A stretch of DNA of 64,000 bases from Romboutsia lituseburensis DSM 797 (GTDB taxonomy: Bacteria; Bacillota; Clostridia; Peptostreptococcales; Peptostreptococcaceae): the NCBI RefSeq assembly GCF_900103615.1, contig NZ_FNGW01000006.1:124001-188000 (forward strand). The letters run 5' to 3'. A model generated the notes under the pieces. It saw only the letters and a program-made list of their open reading frames with translations. It did no database searches and was not told the DNA's origin. Made by a program: the position numbers and the translations under genes. Shown piece after piece: positions 16,688-25,210 of the stretch; position 1 is the first letter of the stretch, and the number at the start of each line of letters is the position of its first letter.

Positions 16688-18319
16688 ATGAATATAATGA
16701 AATTTGAAGATTTACAAATAAACGACGATATAAAAAAAGCTATAGCGGACATGGGGTTTGAAGAGCCATCTCCGATACAATCACAATCAATACCTGTAAT
16801 ATTATCTGGAAAAGATGTTATAGGACAAGCACAAACAGGAACGGGAAAAACAGCAGCATTCAGTATACCAGTATTAGAAACAGTAGATCCAGAAGACAAG
16901 AGCTTACAAGCGGTAGTTCTTTGTCCAACAAGAGAACTTGCAATACAAGTTTCTAAAGAAATAAGAAAAATAGGAAAGTATATGCACGGAATAAAAACTT
17001 TACCTATATATGGTGGTCAACCAATAGATAGACAAATAAAATCATTAAAAGGTGGAGTTCAAATAGTAATAGGTACTCCAGGGCGTGTTATAGATCATAT
17101 AAACCGTAAAACATTAAAGATGGATAATGTAAAAATGGTTATATTAGATGAAGCGGATGAAATGTTAGATATGGGGTTCAGAGAAGATATAGAAACTATA
17201 ATAGAGAAAACTCCAGAAGACAGACAAACAATATTCTTCTCAGCTACAATGCCAAAGGGGATACTAGATTTAACTAAAGCATACCAAAATAACCCAGAGC
17301 ACATAAAGGTTGTTAGAAAAGAACTTACAGTTCCAAACATAAAGCAATATTATATAGAAACAAGATCGGCTAACAAATTAGAAGTATTATGTAGATTAGT
17401 AGATGTTTATAATCCTAAATTATCTGTTGTATTCTGCAACACTAAGAGAGGTTCTGATGAATTAGTTAGTGAGTTACAAGCTAGAGGATACTTTGCAGAT
17501 GCATTACACGGGGATTTAAAGCAGACTCAAAGAGATATAGTAATGGATAAGTTTAGAAGTGGAACAATAGATATATTAGTAGCTACAGATGTTGCAGCTA
17601 GAGGTATAGATGTTGATGATGTTGAAGCAGTATTTAACTATGATTTACCACAAGATGAAGAATACTATGTTCATAGAATAGGAAGAACTGGTAGAGCAGG
17701 TAGAAATGGTATATCTTTCAGTTTCGTATTTGGAAAAGAAATGAGAAAGATGAGAGATATAGAAAAATATACTAAAACTAAATTAGTTAAACATGATATA
17801 CCATCAATAGCAGACGTTGAAGAAAAGAAAGTAAGTGCATTCTTCAAAGAAGTTAAGACTGTTATAGATGAAGGTCATTTAGCTAAGCAATTACAATGGA
17901 TAGAAAGTTTCTGCCAAGAAGCAGAAGAAGATTACAGCTCAATGGACGTAGCAGCTGCACTTCTAAAGTTAGCTTTAGGTGAAGAAAAACAAGAAATAAT
18001 CGAAGAAAAGCCAAGAGAGCGTACTAGAGAAAGAAGAGAAGGTCGTTCAAAAGGAACTACTGGAGCTCAAGAAGGAATGGTAAGATTATTTATAAATGTT
18101 GGTAGAAATCAAAGAGTTCAAGCTAAAGATATAGTTGGAGCTATAGCTGGTGAAGCTGGAATACCAGGTAAATTAGTTGGAACTATAGATATATATGATA
18201 AATATACTTTCGTTGAAGTACCTAAGCAAAATGCTAAGAAAGTACTAGAAAAAATGAAAGATATAAAAATAAAAGGTAACAAAATAAACATAGAACAAGC
18301 TAACAGAAAAAAGAAATAA
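16688..18319 (+). CDS. DEAD-box ATP-dependent RNA helicase with DbpA-type RNA-binding domain
   Basis: This helicase unwinds RNA in ribosome assembly or mRNA decay. It has a Q motif (GFEEPSPIQSQSIP), Walker A AQTGTGKT, PTRELAIQV (Ia), TPGRV (Ib), DEAD in VILDEADEMLDMGF, SAT (III), and C-terminal motifs DVAARGIDVDDVEAV (V) and HRIGRTGRAGRNG (VI). A charged linker (about 420-455, rich in Glu/Arg) leads to an RRM-like DbpA domain with MVRLFINVGRNQRVQAKDIV. This layout suits the CshA/DeaD/DbpA group. ATG 16688 stands nine bases after GGAAAGG. It is a single-gene unit ending in a strong terminator. Confidence 0.93.
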   Translation: MNIMKFEDLQINDDIKKAIADMGFEEPSPIQSQSIPVILSGKDVIGQAQTGTGKTAAFSIPVLETVDPEDKSLQAVVLCPTRELAIQVSKEIRKIGKYMHGIKTLPIYGGQPIDRQIKSLKGGVQIVIGTPGRVIDHINRKTLKMDNVKMVILDEADEMLDMGFREDIETIIEKTPEDRQTIFFSATMPKGILDLTKAYQNNPEHIKVVRKELTVPNIKQYYIETRSANKLEVLCRLVDVYNPKLSVVFCNTKRGSDELVSELQARGYFADALHGDLKQTQRDIVMDKFRSGTIDILVATDVAARGIDVDDVEAVFNYDLPQDEEYYVHRIGRTGRAGRNGISFSFVFGKEMRKMRDIEKYTKTKLVKHDIPSIADVEEKKVSAFFKEVKTVIDEGHLAKQLQWIESFCQEAEEDYSSMDVAAALLKLALGEEKQEIIEEKPRERTRERREGRSKGTTGAQEGMVRLFINVGRNQRVQAKDIVGAIAGEAGIPGKLVGTIDIYDKYTFVEVPKQNAKKVLEKMKDIKIKGNKINIEQANRKKK

Positions 18320-18328
18320 TATAAAATT

Positions 18329-18360
18329 AAAGCTATCTCGCATGCGAGATAGCTTTTTTT
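18329..18360 (+). terminator. Terminator of the DEAD-box helicase gene
   Basis: AAAGCTATCTCG-CATG-CGAGATAGCTTT plus a T7 run. Confidence 0.95.
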
Positions 18361-18432
18361 GAGCAATGGACGAAGTAGTTGGCAATATGAAGTGTAGTGC
18401 CCACCCAGTGGCTTAAGCGAAGCGAATTTTTT
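18361..18432 (+). repeat. Intergenic repeat-like element, copy B
   Basis: It starts GAGCAATGGAC immediately after the helicase terminator, has a GTTGGCAATATGAAG centre and ends TAAGCGAAGCGAA-T6. It resembles copy A (4159-4212) at both ends but has a longer middle part. Confidence 0.5.
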
Positions 18433-18525
18433 ACGATTAAGGAAATATATTATAATAAAAAATATACATGTGACCAAATTAAATTTGATATAATACATAT
18501 AATTACATAATGGAGGTATCAGCAT

Positions 18526-20499
18526 ATGAGAATACTAAGTCATGGATGTACTTTGGACTGTTTTGATTGTTGCAAATTTAACGTATATGTAAAAGATGAC
18601 AAAATTATCAAAATAGAAGGGGACAAAAATCATCCATACACAAGGGGGATGATATGTAAAAAAGGAAGAGCGCACGTAACTAGACTAAATCATAAGGATA
18701 GAATATACCAGCCATTGCTTAAAGTTAATGGAGAATGGAAAGAGATAAGTTTTGAAGAAGCAATTAGTATAATGGCAGAAAAGCTAAATTACTATAAAGT
18801 AAACTACTCTTCACAGTCTGTAATGTATTATGAACAATATGGAAATGGATCAGTACTAAAAAGTATAGGAGAAATATTTTTTAACTTTTATGGTGGGGGT
18901 AGTAGAGGTAAAGGTGGACCATGCTGGAGTGCAGGAATAAAAGCTCAAAAATATGATTTTGGATATGTTAAAGGTCATGCAATAGAAGATATGCTAAATA
19001 GTAAAAGTATTTTTGTCTGGGGAAAAAATCCAGCATATACTACAATACATACAATGCAAATGATAAATAAAGCTAAGAAAAATGGATCCATCATAGTTGT
19101 TATAGACCCAATTAAAACATCTACAGCAGACAAAGCTGATTTATATGTTCAAATAAAGCCAGGAACAGATGGTGCACTAGCTATGGCTATGGCGAAAATT
19201 ATAATAGAAAAAAATTTATGTGATAAAAAATATATAAAAAGTTATGTTAAGGGATTTGATGAGTATCGAAAATATTTAGACACACTAGATATAAATTATT
19301 TATTAGATGAATGTGGTGTAACATTAGACATGGTAGAAAAAATAGTCAATTTATACACTAATAAATATAGTTGTATCCACATAGGTACAGGAATGCAAAA
19401 ATATACAAATGGAGGTAATACAATAAGGGCTATAAATGCATTAGGTGCTATAACAGGTCAAATTGGATTTAGTGGAGGTGGCATAAACTATGCTAATATG
19501 GTATATCCCAAAGTATTAAATTTAGATCCTTATAATAGCTCTAAGTATTGTGATAGTAGAGAGTTTTATGTTAGTGAAATAAGTGAATTCATAAATGAAA
19601 CTATTGACAATAAACAACAAATACCTTTAAAGATGGCTATTATTACAAAAAGTAATTTGCTAAATCAATTACCAAATCTAAATCAATTAGAAAAGGCTAT
19701 TTCAAGAATTGAATTTAAGGTATGTTTTGATATGTTTATGACAGATACAGCTAAGGCTTGTGATTTGTTTATACCTTGTACAAATACCTTAGAAAGTGAA
19801 GATATTGTATTTAGCTCAATGACGAATCCATATATAACATATAATGAAAAAGCAGTTGAACCTAAATGTAAATTAATGGATGAATACTATTTCTTTAGAG
19901 AATTAGCAAAAAAAATGAATATTAAAGAATATCCTTATGTTAGCAAAAGAGAATATTTAAACCAAATAATAAAACCTTTAAGTCAATTTTATAAAGATAT
20001 AAGCTTAGAAAAAATAAAACAAGATTTTATAACTATACATAATCCTATAGCATGGGAAGGTAAAAATTTTGAAACAGATTCTAAAAAATTTGAATTATAT
20101 TCTAATGAAGCTAAAAATGATGGACTAAGTCCTATACCTAAATATTATAGTATAAAGCAGGAAAATAGATTTAGAATTTTGACTAATCATTCTTCAGAAA
20201 CATTATTCAGTCAACACTTTATGGATAAAAAATGTATATCTAAGGCATATATTAACTATAAAATGGCAAATATGTTAAATATAGAAAATAATGAGGTTGT
20301 AAGTCTGAGATCTAAATATGCCAAAATAGACGTTGAAATAAACATAGATAATAGTATAAGTGATTATATTATAAAAATGTATGCAGGATGGTGGAAAAAA
20401 CATGGTAATCCAAACTTCTTAATAGAAGGAGGAACATCTGATATGGGGGGACAAGTAGTGTATAATGAAACCTTTGTAGACATAATAAAACAAAAGTAG
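18526..20499 (+). CDS. Molybdopterin (bis-MGD) oxidoreductase, substrate unknown
   Basis: A 657-residue member of the formate dehydrogenase/DMSO reductase family. The N-terminus binds one 4Fe-4S cluster through Cys 8, 12, 16 and 44 (CTLDCFDCC...MICKKG), with an extra Cys at 15. PYTRGMICKKG and the following GEWKEISFEEAI are standard for the family. Cofactor-binding stretches include WGKNPAYTTIHTMQ, VVIDPIKTSTADKAD, IHIGTGMQKYTNGGN and a C-terminal MopB-4 domain (FRILTNHSSETLFSQHF). There is no Tat signal, so it is cytoplasmic. No electron-transfer subunit is next to it. A Cys in GGPCWSAG might ligate Mo, which is a guess. The physiological substrate cannot be stated. Confidence 0.85.
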   Translation: MRILSHGCTLDCFDCCKFNVYVKDDKIIKIEGDKNHPYTRGMICKKGRAHVTRLNHKDRIYQPLLKVNGEWKEISFEEAISIMAEKLNYYKVNYSSQSVMYYEQYGNGSVLKSIGEIFFNFYGGGSRGKGGPCWSAGIKAQKYDFGYVKGHAIEDMLNSKSIFVWGKNPAYTTIHTMQMINKAKKNGSIIVVIDPIKTSTADKADLYVQIKPGTDGALAMAMAKIIIEKNLCDKKYIKSYVKGFDEYRKYLDTLDINYLLDECGVTLDMVEKIVNLYTNKYSCIHIGTGMQKYTNGGNTIRAINALGAITGQIGFSGGGINYANMVYPKVLNLDPYNSSKYCDSREFYVSEISEFINETIDNKQQIPLKMAIITKSNLLNQLPNLNQLEKAISRIEFKVCFDMFMTDTAKACDLFIPCTNTLESEDIVFSSMTNPYITYNEKAVEPKCKLMDEYYFFRELAKKMNIKEYPYVSKREYLNQIIKPLSQFYKDISLEKIKQDFITIHNPIAWEGKNFETDSKKFELYSNEAKNDGLSPIPKYYSIKQENRFRILTNHSSETLFSQHFMDKKCISKAYINYKMANMLNIENNEVVSLRSKYAKIDVEINIDNSISDYIIKMYAGWWKKHGNPNFLIEGGTSDMGGQVVYNETFVDIIKQK

Positions 20500-20511
20500 T
20501 TAAATTTCACT

Positions 20512-20541
20512 GAAGGATAAGTATGTTGCTTACTAGAATTC
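20512..20541 (+). promoter_or_regulatory. Sigma-H-type promoter of the spoIIA operon
   Basis: GAAGGATAA (20512-20520) fits the sigma-H -35 (RnAGGAwWW). GAAT at 20536-20539 fits the -10 (RnnGAAT) at the usual spacing. In Bacillus spoIIA is transcribed by sigma-H, which agrees. Confidence 0.7.
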
Positions 20542-20596
20542 ATTTAGAAGTATAAGAGAGTTAAGATAACTTTTAATAAAGTAAGGGGGCATACCA

Positions 20597-20932
20597 ATGA
20601 TAAAATATTCTTTAGATAACAAAAATCTAGTAATAGAATTTATGTCTACAGAACTAGATCATCATATAACTAATGAAGTTAGAGATGAAATAGATGATAT
20701 ATTGATGTCAAAGTCAGTAAAAAATATAATATTTGATTTTAAAAATATCAAATTTATGGATTCATCAGGTATAGGTGTAATTATAGGAAGATATAAAAAG
20801 GTTTCCAACGAAGGTGGAAAAGTATCAGTAGTAAACGTAAATGCAAGAGTCAAAAAAATATTTAATTTATCAGGTATGAACAAGATAATAGGCATTTACG
20901 ATACATATGAAGAAGTAGTAAGTTCTTTGTAA
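20597..20932 (+). CDS. spoIIAA: Anti-sigma F factor antagonist SpoIIAA
   Basis: This 111-residue STAS-domain protein releases sigma-F by binding its anti-sigma factor. The phosphorylation site is the serine pair at 56-57 in FMDSSGIGVIIGRYK, the classic SpoIIAA motif. SpoIIAB phosphorylates it, and SpoIIE (elsewhere) should dephosphorylate it. An AAGGGGG ribosome site precedes the ATG. It is the first gene of the spoIIAA-spoIIAB-sigF operon, 13 bases before spoIIAB. Confidence 0.97.
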   Translation: MIKYSLDNKNLVIEFMSTELDHHITNEVRDEIDDILMSKSVKNIIFDFKNIKFMDSSGIGVIIGRYKKVSNEGGKVSVVNVNARVKKIFNLSGMNKIIGIYDTYEEVVSSL

Positions 20933-20945
20933 GGGGGAATATATT

Positions 20946-21380
20946 ATGAGTAATATAATGGAAGTGAAGTTTTCTGCCAAGTCTGAAAATGAAAGTTTAG
21001 CAAGAGTTATAGTTGCATCTTTTGCAGCAAAGTTAGACCCAACAATAGATGAATTAGCAGATATAAAAACAGCAGTATCAGAAGCTGTAACAAATGCCAT
21101 CATACATGGATATGATGAAGATGAGTCAAAGTTTGTATACTTAAGATGTGAAATAAATGAAAATGAAGATGAAGTAAAAATTGTAGTAGAAGATAGAGGA
21201 AATGGTATAGAAGATGTTCAAATGGCTATGCAACCACTTTATACATCAAAACCAGAGCTTGAAAGATCAGGTATGGGATTCACTGTCATGGAAAGCTTTA
21301 TGGATGGTGTAACGGTAAGTTCAATAAAAAATGATGGAACAAAGATAGTAATGACAAAAAAAATAAACTTACCTAAATAA
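20946..21380 (+). CDS. spoIIAB: Anti-sigma F factor / serine kinase SpoIIAB
   Basis: This 144-residue GHKL-fold kinase holds sigma-F inactive and phosphorylates SpoIIAA. The N box EAVTNAIIHGY and the ATP-binding EDRGNGIED are present, followed by the lid region and ERSGMGFTVMESFMD. AAGGGGG lies before the ATG. It is the middle gene of the spoIIA operon, with order and spacing as in Bacillus. Confidence 0.97.
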   Translation: MSNIMEVKFSAKSENESLARVIVASFAAKLDPTIDELADIKTAVSEAVTNAIIHGYDEDESKFVYLRCEINENEDEVKIVVEDRGNGIEDVQMAMQPLYTSKPELERSGMGFTVMESFMDGVTVSSIKNDGTKIVMTKKINLPK

Positions 21381-21406
21381 AGTCCAAAAAGAATAGAGGT
21401 TTTATT

Positions 21407-22171
21407 ATGGGGATAACTGCAAAAAAAGAAGAAAAAAGAGCATTGCTTAGCCATGAAGAGACACTTAAATTAATAGATAAGGTACAGCATGGGGATGAAG
21501 AGGCTAAAGAAATTTTAATAGCTAATAATTTAGGATTAGTTAGAAGTGTTGTTACAAAATTTTTAAATATAGGTTATGATAGAGATGATTTATTCCAATT
21601 AGGTTCTATAGGTCTAATGAAAGCCATATATAAGTTTGATCCAAAGTTTAATGTCAAGTTTTCAACATATGCGGTACCTATGATATTAGGAGAAATTAAA
21701 AGATATCTAAGAGATGATGGTATGGTTAAAGTATCAAGATCTTTAAAACAAATAGCCATAAAAGCTAAAACAACTAGTGAAATATTAACCAAAAGGTTAG
21801 GAAGAGAGCCTAGCATTGAAGAGCTAGCTAAAGAACTTGATGTAGAAAAAGAAGATTTAGTAATGGCTATGGAATCAAATTTTTCAGTAGAATACTTACA
21901 TGGAGTAATACATGAAGAAGAAGGAAATCCGATATGCTTAATAGACAAAATAAGTATGAAGGGTGAAAGTGAAGAAGAAAAGGTAATAGATAATTTACTT
22001 TTAAAAGAGGTATTGGGAAAATTAGAAAAAAGAGAAAGACAGATAATAATGTTGAGATATTTTGAAGATAAAACTCAAAGTGAAATAGGAGAATTACTAA
22101 ATATATCTCAAGTTCAAGTATCAAGAATAGAGAAAAAAGTATTATCAAAGTTAAAATCATATATTAGTTAA
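21407..22171 (+). CDS. sigF: RNA polymerase sigma-F factor (SpoIIAC)
   Basis: The first forespore-specific sigma factor of sporulation, 254 residues. Region 2 is seen in DDLFQLGSIGLMKAIYKFDP and KFSTYAVPMILGEIKRYLRD. Region 3 is around TSEILTKRLGREPSIEELA. Region 4 ends with the helix-turn-helix TQSEIGELLNISQVQVSRIEKKVL. The N-terminus includes LLSHEETLKLIDKVQHGD. It is the last gene of the operon. A hairpin terminator at 22179-22233 separates it from spoVA, so spoVA must have its own (probably sigma-G) promoter. Confidence 0.96.
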   Translation: MGITAKKEEKRALLSHEETLKLIDKVQHGDEEAKEILIANNLGLVRSVVTKFLNIGYDRDDLFQLGSIGLMKAIYKFDPKFNVKFSTYAVPMILGEIKRYLRDDGMVKVSRSLKQIAIKAKTTSEILTKRLGREPSIEELAKELDVEKEDLVMAMESNFSVEYLHGVIHEEEGNPICLIDKISMKGESEEEKVIDNLLLKEVLGKLEKRERQIIMLRYFEDKTQSEIGELLNISQVQVSRIEKKVLSKLKSYIS

Positions 22172-22178
22172 ATTAAAA

Positions 22179-22233
22179 TAAGCCATGAATTTACTTAGTA
22201 TAAATCTAATTAAATTTTATGGTTTATTTTTTT
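22179..22233 (+). terminator. Terminator between sigF and spoVAA
   Basis: A TAAGCCATGAATTT arm pairs with AAATTTTATGGTTTA, with some G-U pairs, and ends in a T7 run. Confidence 0.7.
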
Positions 22234-22271
22234 GTATTAAACAAATAATAACAAAGAAGGAGGGATTATAA

Positions 22272-22856
22272 ATGGAAGATATTTACTTAATACCTAAAAA
22301 AATAACCCCTTTTAATATTACTAAAACTAATATCTATTTAGAGGATATATACTCTATATATCCAAAAGAGTATGAAAATGAAATAAAAAAAATCCCCCTA
22401 AGAAATTATAAAAATAATACTTCTAAGTATGACGTAATACATTTAGGTGAAATAATAGAAGCTGTTAATAATAAGCATTTAAACTTACGTCTTAATTTTT
22501 TAAATCCAGATGATGTAATAATTTTTTTTGATGACTTAAAAGTAGATAAGACAAAATACCTAAGAGTATTTATAGTTTCAATAGTCGTATTAATGGGATC
22601 TATAATGGGGATAATGAATTTTCATGCAGATGTAAATATGGCACAGTCTCAATTTATGATGGTAAATGCAATTACTAAAGATGCTAAATTATACTTACCT
22701 TATTTCCAGCTACCATATTCAATAGGAATAGGTATTGGTGTGGCTGTGTTTTTTAACAAATTTATACCTACGTATTCTAAGGGAGAGCCTAGCCCTCTAG
22801 ACTTAAAAATGATTTCTTTGAATAAAGAAATCGAAAATCAACTAAGAAAGAAATAA
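22272..22856 (+). CDS. spoVAA: Stage V sporulation protein AA
   Basis: A 194-residue protein with a soluble N-terminal half (about 1-100) and two membrane helices (about 103-122 and 148-165). Polar residues (GEPSPLDLKM) follow the second helix, as in SpoVAA. It belongs to the SpoVA complex, which loads calcium-dipicolinate into the spore core. AGAAGGAGGG precedes the ATG. It is followed with a 1-base overlap by spoVAB. Identification rests on order (AA-AB-AC-AD-AE after sigF, as in Bacillus) and overall layout. Confidence 0.88.
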   Translation: MEDIYLIPKKITPFNITKTNIYLEDIYSIYPKEYENEIKKIPLRNYKNNTSKYDVIHLGEIIEAVNNKHLNLRLNFLNPDDVIIFFDDLKVDKTKYLRVFIVSIVVLMGSIMGIMNFHADVNMAQSQFMMVNAITKDAKLYLPYFQLPYSIGIGIGVAVFFNKFIPTYSKGEPSPLDLKMISLNKEIENQLRKK

Positions 22857-23284
22857 TGAGGTATGGTGTGAAAGCATTTTTAATTTTATTTGGAGTTTCA
22901 TCAGGAATAATGGTAGGAGCAGGTGTAGTTGCTTTATTAATATTAATTGGTATTATACCTAGAATGGCTCAAGTTAGTAAAACAAAAGAATATATAAATG
23001 TATATGAATGTTTATTAGTGGTAGGTACATTACTAGGTGGATTTATATCTATCCAAAGTATACATTTTAATTTAGGCAAAATTGGAGTAGTTGTCTTTGG
23101 ATTAGCCTATGGCGTTTTTGTTGGTTTTTTAAGTTCAGGTCTTACAGAAGTATTAGATTATATACCGGTAGTATCTAGAAGACTTAAAATTCCTACAATG
23201 TGTTTAAAATATATAATAATATCTATGCTTATTGGAAAAGTAGTAGGATCATTCATAGGATGGCAAATAATACAAGGAGGATAG
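22856..23284 (+). CDS. spoVAB: Stage V sporulation protein AB
   Basis: A small membrane protein with four to five helices. The segment AGVVALLILIGIIPRMAQVSKT is characteristic of SpoVAB. The given ATG overlaps the spoVAA stop (TAATG). An in-frame GTG at 22868, six bases after GAGG, would give a 138-residue protein starting MKAFLILFG and may be the real start. It works with SpoVAA in the inner forespore membrane, but its exact role is not known. Confidence 0.87.
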   Translation: MRYGVKAFLILFGVSSGIMVGAGVVALLILIGIIPRMAQVSKTKEYINVYECLLVVGTLLGGFISIQSIHFNLGKIGVVVFGLAYGVFVGFLSSGLTEVLDYIPVVSRRLKIPTMCLKYIIISMLIGKVVGSFIGWQIIQGG

Positions 23285-23286
23285 CT

Positions 23287-23730
23287 ATGGATAAAAAAAA
23301 GTATAAACAATATGTAGATGAAATAAGTCCAAAGCCGAAATATTTGAAAAACTATACTCTTGCTTTTTTAGTAGGAGGAACTATATGTGTTATAGGACAA
23401 GGAATAAATGATGCATATATGAAATTAGCAGGTCTTGATAAAATGGCAGCAGCAACATCAACATCTATAACCTTAATATTTATAGGTGCATTTCTTACTG
23501 GTTTAGGTATTTATGACCTTATAGGTAAAAGAGCAGGAGCTGGATCTATTATTCCAATCACTGGATTTGCAAACTCTATAGTGTCTCCAGCCATGGAATA
23601 TAAAAGAGAAGGTTATGTTTTAGGGGTAGGTGCAAATTTATTTAAAGTTGCAGGACCTGTATTAGTTTATGGTATAGGCTCATCAATCTTATGTGGATTT
23701 TTTTATTATATTTTTACTCTTGTAAAGTAG
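23287..23730 (+). CDS. spoVAC: Stage V sporulation protein AC
   Basis: A 147-residue membrane protein. SpoVAC of Bacillus behaves as a mechanosensitive channel for dipicolinate release. Motifs visible are ISPKPKYLKNYTLAFLVGGTICVIGQ, GAFLTGLGIYDLIGKRAGAGSIIPITGFANSIVSPAMEYKREG. The start is ATG 23287, six bases after AAGGAGG. Upstream in-frame codons overlap spoVAB and lack a ribosome site. Confidence 0.95.
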   Translation: MDKKKYKQYVDEISPKPKYLKNYTLAFLVGGTICVIGQGINDAYMKLAGLDKMAAATSTSITLIFIGAFLTGLGIYDLIGKRAGAGSIIPITGFANSIVSPAMEYKREGYVLGVGANLFKVAGPVLVYGIGSSILCGFFYYIFTLVK

Positions 23731-23742
23731 GATGGTGAAGAG

Positions 23743-24759
23743 ATGTCAACTAAAAGGATAGGAAATAGAACAGTTAAATTACAAAATGGGCCGACTATAA
23801 TATCTGCGGCATCTGTAGTAGGACCTAAAGAAGGCAAAGGTCCTAAGTCAGAGTATTTTGATTTAATATTAGATGATGATTTATATGGTGAGAAATCATG
23901 GGAGTTATCGGAAAGTAAAATGGTTCAAACTGCTATGAAAAAAGCAGCAGAAAAAGCAGGAAAAAAATTAGAAGATATAAACTACTTGATAGGTGGAGAT
24001 TTAATAAATCAATTATTCCCAGCTTCTTTTGCGGCTAGAGAACTTCAAATTCCGTTTTTTGGAATATATGGTGCGTGTTCTACTATGGCAGAAGGTATGT
24101 GTCTAAGCTCGATGCTAATAGATGGTGGATTTGCTGATTTTATATTATCTGGAACATCTAGTCATTATTGTACAGCTGAGAGACAATTTAGATTTCCTCT
24201 AGAACTTGGAAATCAAAAGCCTATGACAGCACAGTGGACAGTTACAGGTGCAGGTAGTGTGCTTATAAGCTCAAAAGGAGAGGGTCCTAAAGTTAAGTTT
24301 TTAACTGTAGGAAAAGTTATAGACAAAGGTATTGATGATGGTAATAATATGGGCGCAGCAATGGCTCCAGCAGCTATTGACACAATTTATGCATATTTTA
24401 ATGACACTAAGGACGATCCTAATAGCTTTGACTTAATAGCAACAGGAGACCTTGGTAAATTAGGTAAGCAAATCACAGAAGACTTGTTAAAAGAAAAAGG
24501 TATAGATATCTCTAATGTTTATACTGATTGTGGAATAGAAGTATTTGATTTAGAAGAACAAGATGTTCATTGTGGTGGAAGTGGATGTGGATGTTCAGCA
24601 TCTATATTTGCAGGTTATATTTATAATAAACTAAAAAATAAAGAATTTAATAAAGTAATGTTGGTATCAACAGGAGCTTTATTATCACCAACAAGTACAC
24701 TACAAAAACAAACTATACCTTGTGTTGCCCATGCTGTGGTTATAGTTAATGAGGAGTGA
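23743..24759 (+). CDS. spoVAD: Stage V sporulation protein AD
   Basis: A 338-residue protein with the thiolase/3-oxoacyl-ACP synthase fold that binds dipicolinic acid rather than condensing acyl groups. It starts with RIGNRTVKLQNGPTIISAASVVGPKEGKGP. The segments FGIYGACSTMAEGM and SGTSSHYCTAERQFRFPLE are typical, as is CGGSGCGCSASIFAGY near the end. It lies between spoVAC (12-base gap) and spoVAE. Confidence 0.96.
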   Translation: MSTKRIGNRTVKLQNGPTIISAASVVGPKEGKGPKSEYFDLILDDDLYGEKSWELSESKMVQTAMKKAAEKAGKKLEDINYLIGGDLINQLFPASFAARELQIPFFGIYGACSTMAEGMCLSSMLIDGGFADFILSGTSSHYCTAERQFRFPLELGNQKPMTAQWTVTGAGSVLISSKGEGPKVKFLTVGKVIDKGIDDGNNMGAAMAPAAIDTIYAYFNDTKDDPNSFDLIATGDLGKLGKQITEDLLKEKGIDISNVYTDCGIEVFDLEEQDVHCGGSGCGCSASIFAGYIYNKLKNKEFNKVMLVSTGALLSPTSTLQKQTIPCVAHAVVIVNEE

Positions 24760-24765
24760 TAAAAT

Positions 24766-25128
24766 ATGATATTAGATTATATAAAAGTATTTTTTGTAGG
24801 TGGCCTAATTTGCTTAATTGCACAAGTACTTATGGATTATTTTAAAATGCAAACTCCATATGTAATGGTTACTTATGTTACTGCTGGGGTTATTTTAACA
24901 TTCTTAGGCGTATATGAGCCTATAGTAGAATTTGGTGGTTCAGGAGCAACAGTACCTATTATTGGATTTGGTTACTCTTTAGCTAAAGGTGTTATGAAGT
25001 CCATTGAGACAGATGGTTTTTTAGGTATATTTTTAGGAGGTACTACAGCTACAGCTGGAGGTATAGCAGCAGCTATAGTTTTTGGATATATAATGGCAGT
25101 TGTATTTACTCCAAAAGCTAAGCCTTAA
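24766..25128 (+). CDS. spoVAE: Stage V sporulation protein AE
   Basis: A 120-residue membrane protein related to SpoVAC (SpoVAEb type): FVGGLICLIAQVLMDYFKMQTPYVMV, LTFLGVYEP, GSGATVPIIGFGYSLAKGVMKS. Four hydrophobic segments. It is the last gene of the spoVA run and is followed by a strong bidirectional terminator. No SpoVAF/GerA-type gene follows. Confidence 0.93.
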   Translation: MILDYIKVFFVGGLICLIAQVLMDYFKMQTPYVMVTYVTAGVILTFLGVYEPIVEFGGSGATVPIIGFGYSLAKGVMKSIETDGFLGIFLGGTTATAGGIAAAIVFGYIMAVVFTPKAKP

Positions 25129-25170
25129 AATTAAATAACTGTAAATTTATTATAAATATTTTAATTATAT

Positions 25171-25208
25171 AAAAAAATGGACTATCATATTTAAGATAGT
25201 CCATTTTT
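25171..25208. terminator. Bidirectional terminator spoVAE / PBP gene
   Basis: AAAAATGGACTATC pairs with GATAGTCCATTTTT around an 8-base loop. It serves both convergent genes. Confidence 0.92.
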
Positions 25209-25210
25209 GT

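Noticed and set aside
18526-20499. Missing Fe-S ligand in the molybdopterin enzyme
   Set aside because: Cys 8, 12, 16 and 44 give the standard CX3CX3C...C set. The additional Cys 15 only makes the spacing look odd.
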